Shown here piece after piece: positions 41,941 to 46,301 of a stretch of DNA of 46,301 bases. Source of the DNA: an uncultured Acidobacteriota bacterium (GTDB lineage Bacteria; Acidobacteriota; UBA6911; CAINFC01); assembly GCA_903847975.1 (NCBI GenBank), contig CAINFC010000081.1:1-46301 (forward strand), written 5' to 3'. The notes beneath the pieces are model-generated. The model did no database searches. It was not told the DNA's origin and was given only the letters and a program-made list of their open reading frames with translations. The position numbers and the translations under genes are program-made. The stretch's first letter is position 1; every line of letters starts with the position of its first letter.

Positions 41941-43839
41941 TCATCTCCTCTCGTTGCTTTGGACCAATGGCTCAGGAAGGTTATCTTTCCACCCGACGCG
42001 CACCCGGGACAGGTAGTAGGTGGCGCCGCCGTCGGGATTGCCCTGGTAGAAAAGCCAGAGCGTTCCGTCGTCGTCGCGGAAGACGGCAGGATGCCCCGAT
42101 TCCGCGGCATTCCACTGGTTCTCCCCGCCTTTGGGCAGCACCGGCTGCCGGCGGCAGCGCTCCCAGGCGATCCCGTCGCGGCTGCGGGCCAGGCCGATCT
42201 GCTGCCCCTCGTGGTTGTAGGCTCCGGCGTAAAACATCCACCAGGCGCCCTGCTGGCGGAAGACCGCCGGCGCCTCGATGCAGCTCAGCTCCCAGGGCAG
42301 CTCCGGCTGCAGCAGCGGCTCGCGGCTGATCTGCTTCCAGGAATCGCGGACAAAATTCCCGGCCAGCGGCGCCACGGCCACTCCCAGGAACTGCTTGCCG
42401 TAGGCCGGATCCCGCGTGGCCCAGTAGAGGTAGGCGCTATCGCCATCCACTTCCAGGTCGGCATCGATGGCCCGGCCGCAGTTCCAGTCTCCGGTCGGGG
42501 CGAACACCGGGTTGGTCGGGTTGCGGACGAAGCGGATTCCGTCTTCCGACCAGGCATGGCAGATGGCGTCCTTTTCCCGGTTGCCGTAGGTCTGGTAAAA
42601 AAGGTGCACCTTTCCGCCGATCGCTTCGGCCGCGGGGGCGCAGAGGCCGCGCGCTTCGTAGGACTGCTCCGGCGCGATCTCCCCGGCTTTTTTCCAGCGC
42701 TCCAGGTCTTCGCTCACCGCGATGCCTATGCTCCAGCCGCCGGAAGGCTTTCCCGCCTCCTCCTTCGGCGGAAGCGAGTAGTAAAGGTAGTACCGGCCGT
42801 GGAACTTCACGACCGCGGGATCTTTGGCGTAAGGCCGCCCCTTGCGCGACTCGTCGCGGTAGAGCATGGCGGGAGGCTCGTCGAGGGCCAGCAGCGGGGC
42901 CAGCGCTTCCCGGGAAACCGCCAGGACCGTCCCGTGGCGCAGACCTTCCGGCAGCTGCAGCCGCGCGGAGCGGTCCTCCCACGTGCGGAGATCCCGGGAC
43001 GCCAGCAGCCCGTAAGCGCGGTCGCGGTACTTGTCGAAGTAGAGGTGCCACTCCTCCCCGATCCGCACCGCCGTAGGGCCTTCCGCCCAGTAGCCGCCGG
43101 TGATCGGTGCGCTGCTCGGGCCCCAGGGTCCGGTGGCGGAATCGGCGTAGGCGATGCGCAGGTTTTTCTGCGCCCGGGGCAGCTCGGTTTCATCCTTGAG
43201 GAACATGACGTAGCGCGCACCCAGCCGGTAGATGGAGGCGTCGATGGCGTTGAATCCCGGGTCGTAGAGCAGCCGCGAAGGCGCAAACGACCGGAAGTCG
43301 CGGGTCAGGGTGTAGTATAAGCGGTGGTTCCGGGTGTCGCCCGCCCGGGTGCTGCCGGCCGTTTCCGGAAAGCGGCCGGGGATGGTGGTGGACCAGTAGA
43401 GAATAAATTCCCCGCGCTCCGGCAGGTAAAGGATCTCCGGCGCCCAGCAGTTCTGCGCCCCGGGCTCGGAAGCCATCACCGGGATGGCCTGCTGCCGCGA
43501 CCAGTGCCGCAGATCGCGGGAGTTCGCATAGCCGATGGTTTTACCGTTCCAGGAGGTGGTCCAGACCATGTGGTAGGCGCCGTCCGGGCCGACGGTGATG
43601 CAGGGGTCGCGCATCAGCGCGCTTTCCCCCACCAGCGGGAAAAGGACCGTGCGCCCCCGGTTGACCGGTTCCCAGCGCTGCCCGTCGCGGCTCCAGGCCA
43701 GGTGCAGGCCGTCCTCGCCGTTGCCGGTGAAGTAGGCAAAAAGAAAATGGTTTGGGCCGGGAGCCGGCGCGCTCCGGGCGGTGGCCGGGGCCAGCGCGAA
43801 GAGAATAAGAAAAGCGGGAAGGAGGAGTTCTTTTTTCAT
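41941..43839 (-). CDS. Exported GH43-like protein with two tandem five-bladed propellers
   Basis: 632 residues. Signal peptide to about residue 23. The first module (about 25-310) contains MRDPCITVGPDGAYHMVWTT, NCWAPEILYLPERGEFILYW and GGYWAEGPTAVRIGEEWHLY. The second (about 325-632) begins AKDPAVVKFHGRYYLYYS and has ARGLCAPAAEAIGGKVHLFY, ELSCIEAPAVFRQQGAWWMFYAG and ESGHPAVFRDDDGTLWLFYQG. Both have the Asp/Glu blade starts of GH43/GH62/GH117-type propellers, so each could be a hydrolase or a binding module. The start at 43839 is the signal peptide Met; the ribosome site is weak. It is the first gene before sulfatase 3 on the minus strand and is divergent from sulfatase 4. Confidence 0.75.
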   Translation of the reverse strand: MKKELLLPAFLILFALAPATARSAPAPGPNHFLFAYFTGNGEDGLHLAWSRDGQRWEPVNRGRTVLFPLVGESALMRDPCITVGPDGAYHMVWTTSWNGKTIGYANSRDLRHWSRQQAIPVMASEPGAQNCWAPEILYLPERGEFILYWSTTIPGRFPETAGSTRAGDTRNHRLYYTLTRDFRSFAPSRLLYDPGFNAIDASIYRLGARYVMFLKDETELPRAQKNLRIAYADSATGPWGPSSAPITGGYWAEGPTAVRIGEEWHLYFDKYRDRAYGLLASRDLRTWEDRSARLQLPEGLRHGTVLAVSREALAPLLALDEPPAMLYRDESRKGRPYAKDPAVVKFHGRYYLYYSLPPKEEAGKPSGGWSIGIAVSEDLERWKKAGEIAPEQSYEARGLCAPAAEAIGGKVHLFYQTYGNREKDAICHAWSEDGIRFVRNPTNPVFAPTGDWNCGRAIDADLEVDGDSAYLYWATRDPAYGKQFLGVAVAPLAGNFVRDSWKQISREPLLQPELPWELSCIEAPAVFRQQGAWWMFYAGAYNHEGQQIGLARSRDGIAWERCRRQPVLPKGGENQWNAAESGHPAVFRDDDGTLWLFYQGNPDGGATYYLSRVRVGWKDNLPEPLVQSNERR

Positions 43840-43912
43840 GGTTTTTCCGCTATGTTTATACCACAGAGATCGGGGATACGGAGAGTTTTGACAGGATAGA
43901 AAGGAGCAGCCT

Positions 43913-45493
43913 ATGCATCGACGACAGTTTTTGGAGCACCTGGCGGGCGGGTCCGCCGCCGGCTTTCTGGCCGCCGGCACGGAGGCGCCGGCCCGGCCGA
44001 ATATGCTGATTGCCGTGGCCGACGACTGGTCCTTCGGCCACGCCGGGGCCTACGGCTGCCGCTGGGCCCGCACGCCGGCCTTCGACCGCGTGGCCCGCGA
44101 GGGGCTGCTTTTCCAGCGGGCCTACACGCCGAACGCCAAGTGCGCCCCGTCGCGGGCGGCGCTGCTCACCGGCCGCAATCCATGGCAGCTCAAGGCCGCC
44201 GCCAACCACACCTGCATTTTCCCGCCGGAGTTCAAGACCTACCCCGAGGCCCTGGGCGAAAAGGGGTACTTCGTCGGCAAGACCGGAAAAGGCTGGGCCC
44301 CCGGCAAGGCGGAAGACGCCAGCGGCAAGCCGCGGCAGATGGCCGGGGCGCCTTTCGACCGGCACACCGCCGAGCCGCCCACGGCGGCCATCAGCCGCAA
44401 CGACTATGCCGCCAACTTCGCCGCCTTTCTGGATTCGGCCCCCAAGGATAAGCCCTGGTGCTTCTGGTACGGCTCCACGGAGCCGCACCGCGCCTACGAA
44501 TACGGCTCGGGAGCCGCCCGGGGCGGGAAGAAGACCGGCGACCTGGACCGCGTGCCGGAATGCTGGCCGGACAACCAAACCGTCCGCAACGATCTGCTGG
44601 ACTACGCCTACGAGGTGGAGCACTTCGACCGCCACCTGGGGCGCATGCTGGCCCTGCTGGACGAACGAGGCATGGCCGCCGGGACGCTGGTGGTAGTGAC
44701 CTCCGACAATGGCATGCCCTTCCCCCACAACAAGGGGCAGGCCTATCATGACTCCAACCACCTCCCCCTGGCCGTGCGCTGGCCGCAGGGAATCCGGCAG
44801 CCGGGGCGGCGCATCGAGGACTTCGTCAGCTTCATCGACCTGGCTCCCACCCTGGTGGAGCTGGCCGCGGTACCCTGGGCGAGCACCGGCATGGCTCCGG
44901 CCGAAGGGCGCAGCCTCGTGGAAATTTTCCGCTCGGCCAAGGAGGGGCAGGTGGTTGCCGGGCGCGACCACGTGCTGATCGGCAAGGAGCGCAACGACGT
45001 CGGCCGGCCGAACGACGCCGGCTACCCGATCCGCGGCATCGTCAAGGGCGGCATGCTATACCTTCACAACTTCCAGCCGGACCGCTGGCCGGGGGGCAAC
45101 CCGGAGACCGGCTACCTGGACTGCGACGGAAGCCCCACCAAGACCGAGGTCCTGAAATCGCGGCAGATCCCGGAGCAGAAGCGCTTCTGGGATTTGAACT
45201 TCGGCCGGCGCCCGGCCGAAGAACTGTACGATTTGCGCCAGGACCCGGACTGCGTGCGGAACCTGGCCGGCGAGCCCCGGCACCGGGCCGCGGCCGCGCG
45301 GCTCAAGGAGCAGCTTTTCCGCGAGCTGCGCCGGCAGGAGGACCCGCGGGTGTTGGGCCAGGGGCATATCTTCGACCAGTACCCCTACGGCGAGGAATCG
45401 ATGCGCAACTTTCACGAGCGCTACACCCGGGGGGAAAAAGTCAAAGCCGGCTGGGTGAACGAATCCGACTTCGAAAAGATCCCGGACCGATAG
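43913..45493 (+). CDS. Sulfatase 4 (CAPSR), Tat-type signal
   Basis: 526 residues. The N-terminus [21 protein letters not shown] is a twin-arginine-type signal. [19 protein letters not shown] (30-48) gives metal ligands; the formylglycine site is CAPSR (77-81) with AALLTG after it. [21 protein letters not shown] and [17 protein letters not shown] are typical. A Tat signal would imply folding before export, which suits cytoplasmic formylglycine maturation. AAGGAG at 43901-43906 sets the start. It is divergent from the GH43-like gene by 73 bp and followed by the island repeat. Confidence 0.9.
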   Translation: MHRRQFLEHLAGGSAAGFLAAGTEAPARPNMLIAVADDWSFGHAGAYGCRWARTPAFDRVAREGLLFQRAYTPNAKCAPSRAALLTGRNPWQLKAAANHTCIFPPEFKTYPEALGEKGYFVGKTGKGWAPGKAEDASGKPRQMAGAPFDRHTAEPPTAAISRNDYAANFAAFLDSAPKDKPWCFWYGSTEPHRAYEYGSGAARGGKKTGDLDRVPECWPDNQTVRNDLLDYAYEVEHFDRHLGRMLALLDERGMAAGTLVVVTSDNGMPFPHNKGQAYHDSNHLPLAVRWPQGIRQPGRRIEDFVSFIDLAPTLVELAAVPWASTGMAPAEGRSLVEIFRSAKEGQVVAGRDHVLIGKERNDVGRPNDAGYPIRGIVKGGMLYLHNFQPDRWPGGNPETGYLDCDGSPTKTEVLKSRQIPEQKRFWDLNFGRRPAEELYDLRQDPDCVRNLAGEPRHRAAAARLKEQLFRELRRQEDPRVLGQGHIFDQYPYGEESMRNFHERYTRGEKVKAGWVNESDFEKIPDR

Positions 45494-45506
45494 CCCGACA
45501 GAAAAA

Positions 45507-45600
45507 GCAGTTTCAGAAAGTTACACGGAAACGGCGGAAGGGACGGATAACATCCGATCCGATCAGCCGGGATCCGTTCCATCCGCTGTTTCCGTACAAC
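45507..45600. repeat. Sulfatase-island repeat, copy 3, with inverted half
   Basis: TTTCAGAAAGTTACACGGAA (45511-45530) begins the same repeat seen at 37394 and 40483. The second half (45571-45594) is the inverse complement of the first, ending CCGCTGTTTCCG, so the copy can fold into a long imperfect hairpin. It lies just after the sulfatase 4 stop. Confidence 0.7.
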
Positions 45601-45609
45601 GGACGGTCC

Positions 45610-46075
45610 CTGCGGGAGGTTCATGCGGCGCAGCAGGGCCTGGAAGCGCGGCTCGGTGCGCAGGTCATCAAAGAAAGGCATGTAGCTGATGTACGGGATG
45701 TTGGGTTCTCCCTCGGCAAAAGCTCTCTCGAGCAGATCAGTAGCGCATTGCCGCAGCAACGGCGCCGGCGTACTCCCGTTTCATATGCCGGGCGATGAAG
45801 ACCGTGCCCCAGGGCGGTACGTTCCCCATCCGTGCGGCCGCCTGCCCCCGCAGCTGTTGCGGCGACATGTAGGCCAGGGTTCCCACCACCATCCCCCGCT
45901 GGGTCACTTCCGTTTCCATATCCTGGTCGGCCGCGGCGTCCGCCAGGTTCTGCCGGGCCAGCCCGAAGTCCATCACCCTGGCATGGCCCGTCGGCGTCAG
46001 CATGATGTTGCCCGGCTTGATGTCCCGGTGGACGATCCCCTTGCCGTGGGCCGCTTCCAGCGCTTCCGCCGCAGT
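45610..46075 (-). pseudogene. Decayed Ser/Thr protein kinase (TPR type)
   Basis: One frame (about 46075-45840) reads [25 protein letters not shown] and [13 protein letters not shown], that is the catalytic loop, DFG and activation segment of a bacterial Ser/Thr kinase. The N-lobe with its Gly loop and Lys is missing, and nothing kinase-like lies upstream. A different frame (about 45738-45613) reads MPFFDDLRTEPRFQALLRRM plus NLP, the usual C-terminal tail of acidobacterial kinases with TPR repeats. The rest of the kinase and the TPR region between is lost. So this is a remnant with at least one large deletion and a frame change. Confidence 0.8.
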
Positions 46076-46220
46076 TCCGGATCGGATGGCCCGTCTCTGA
46101 GAAGCAGTACCATAGGCGCTTTCAGGGAAATCAGGTAAAAACAAGCCCACGTATTGCTCCAAGGGAACATCCATAACACTATATCCGTGCAACAATCGCC
46201 GGTCAAGGATGATGGCGCGG

Positions 46221-46301
46221 TAAAAAGTCCCACATCTTCGAGTTTCCGTTGGGGATAGCCCTGAAAGGGCTTCGTAACACAGCCCGGGGTTGGCGCGCTT
46301 C
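46221..46301 (+). repeat. Intergenic two-hairpin repeat at the right end
   Basis: Bases 46221-46248 match 155-179 (TCCCACATCTT core). Bases 46258-46301 match 21719-21762 (hairpin GCCCTGAAAGGGC, then AGCCCGGGGTTGGCGCGCTT) and run off the window, so the element is partial. Confidence 0.75.

Noticed and set aside
43888-43893. Perfect TTGACA before sulfatase 4
   Set aside because: A matching -10 box would fall on the start codon at 43913, so it cannot serve as the -35 for this gene.

Overview
The window is high-GC bacterial chromosome. Gene content fits an Acidobacteriota-like organism, possibly Aminicenantia or a relative: a TPR-type Ser/Thr kinase remnant, TolB-like propeller secretory proteins with Ser/Thr linkers, TrbI-type barrel proteins, a bacterial deoxyhypusine-synthase homologue and many sulfatases. 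That placement is inference; there is no rRNA or other marker here. I saw no tRNA, rRNA, CRISPR array or intact transposase.

Layout. 1-551 is repeat-rich and non-coding. 552-10042 is mostly housekeeping: an RlpA lipoprotein, a TrbI-like envelope protein, a minus-strand run (tlyA, nadK, a secreted thioredoxin-like protein, truA), an SDR, a prephenate dehydrogenase, a CAX antiporter and rsmE. 10093-12789 encodes a large GT-C-like membrane protein with an unusual periodic repeat. 12958-28963 mixes secreted enzymes and deoxy-sugar catabolism: GH78 rhamnosidase, Tat-exported amidohydrolase, NAL1-like secreted serine protease, S9 peptidase, exported acetolactate decarboxylase, a Cys-rich ferredoxin, a seven-repeat propeller protein, L-fucose isomerase and a rhamnulokinase-type FGGY kinase. 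29038-32295 is a tight three-gene polyamine operon: agmatinase-like ureohydrolase, deoxyhypusine/homospermidine synthase homologue, ornithine-decarboxylase-like enzyme.

32532-45493 is a polysaccharide-degradation island: GH51-like arabinofuranosidase, four sulfatases, a tandem GH43-like double propeller and, in the middle, a PocR-PAS-histidine kinase-receiver hybrid. It ends against a decayed Ser/Thr kinase gene (45610-46075) and another intergenic repeat.

How the genes may work together. Exported sulfatases, GH51, GH43-like and GH78 enzymes would desulfate and trim a sulfated, rhamnose/fucose/arabinose-containing glycan. FucI and the FGGY kinase would take up the released deoxy sugar. The PocR-domain kinase is a plausible sensor of a small product such as 1,2-propanediol, but this is not shown by the sequence. 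No sulfatase-maturing enzyme, deoxy-sugar aldolase or dedicated transporter is in the window. Several families of intergenic repeats, not assigned to any named element here, punctuate the region, and one family is seen only inside the sulfatase island.
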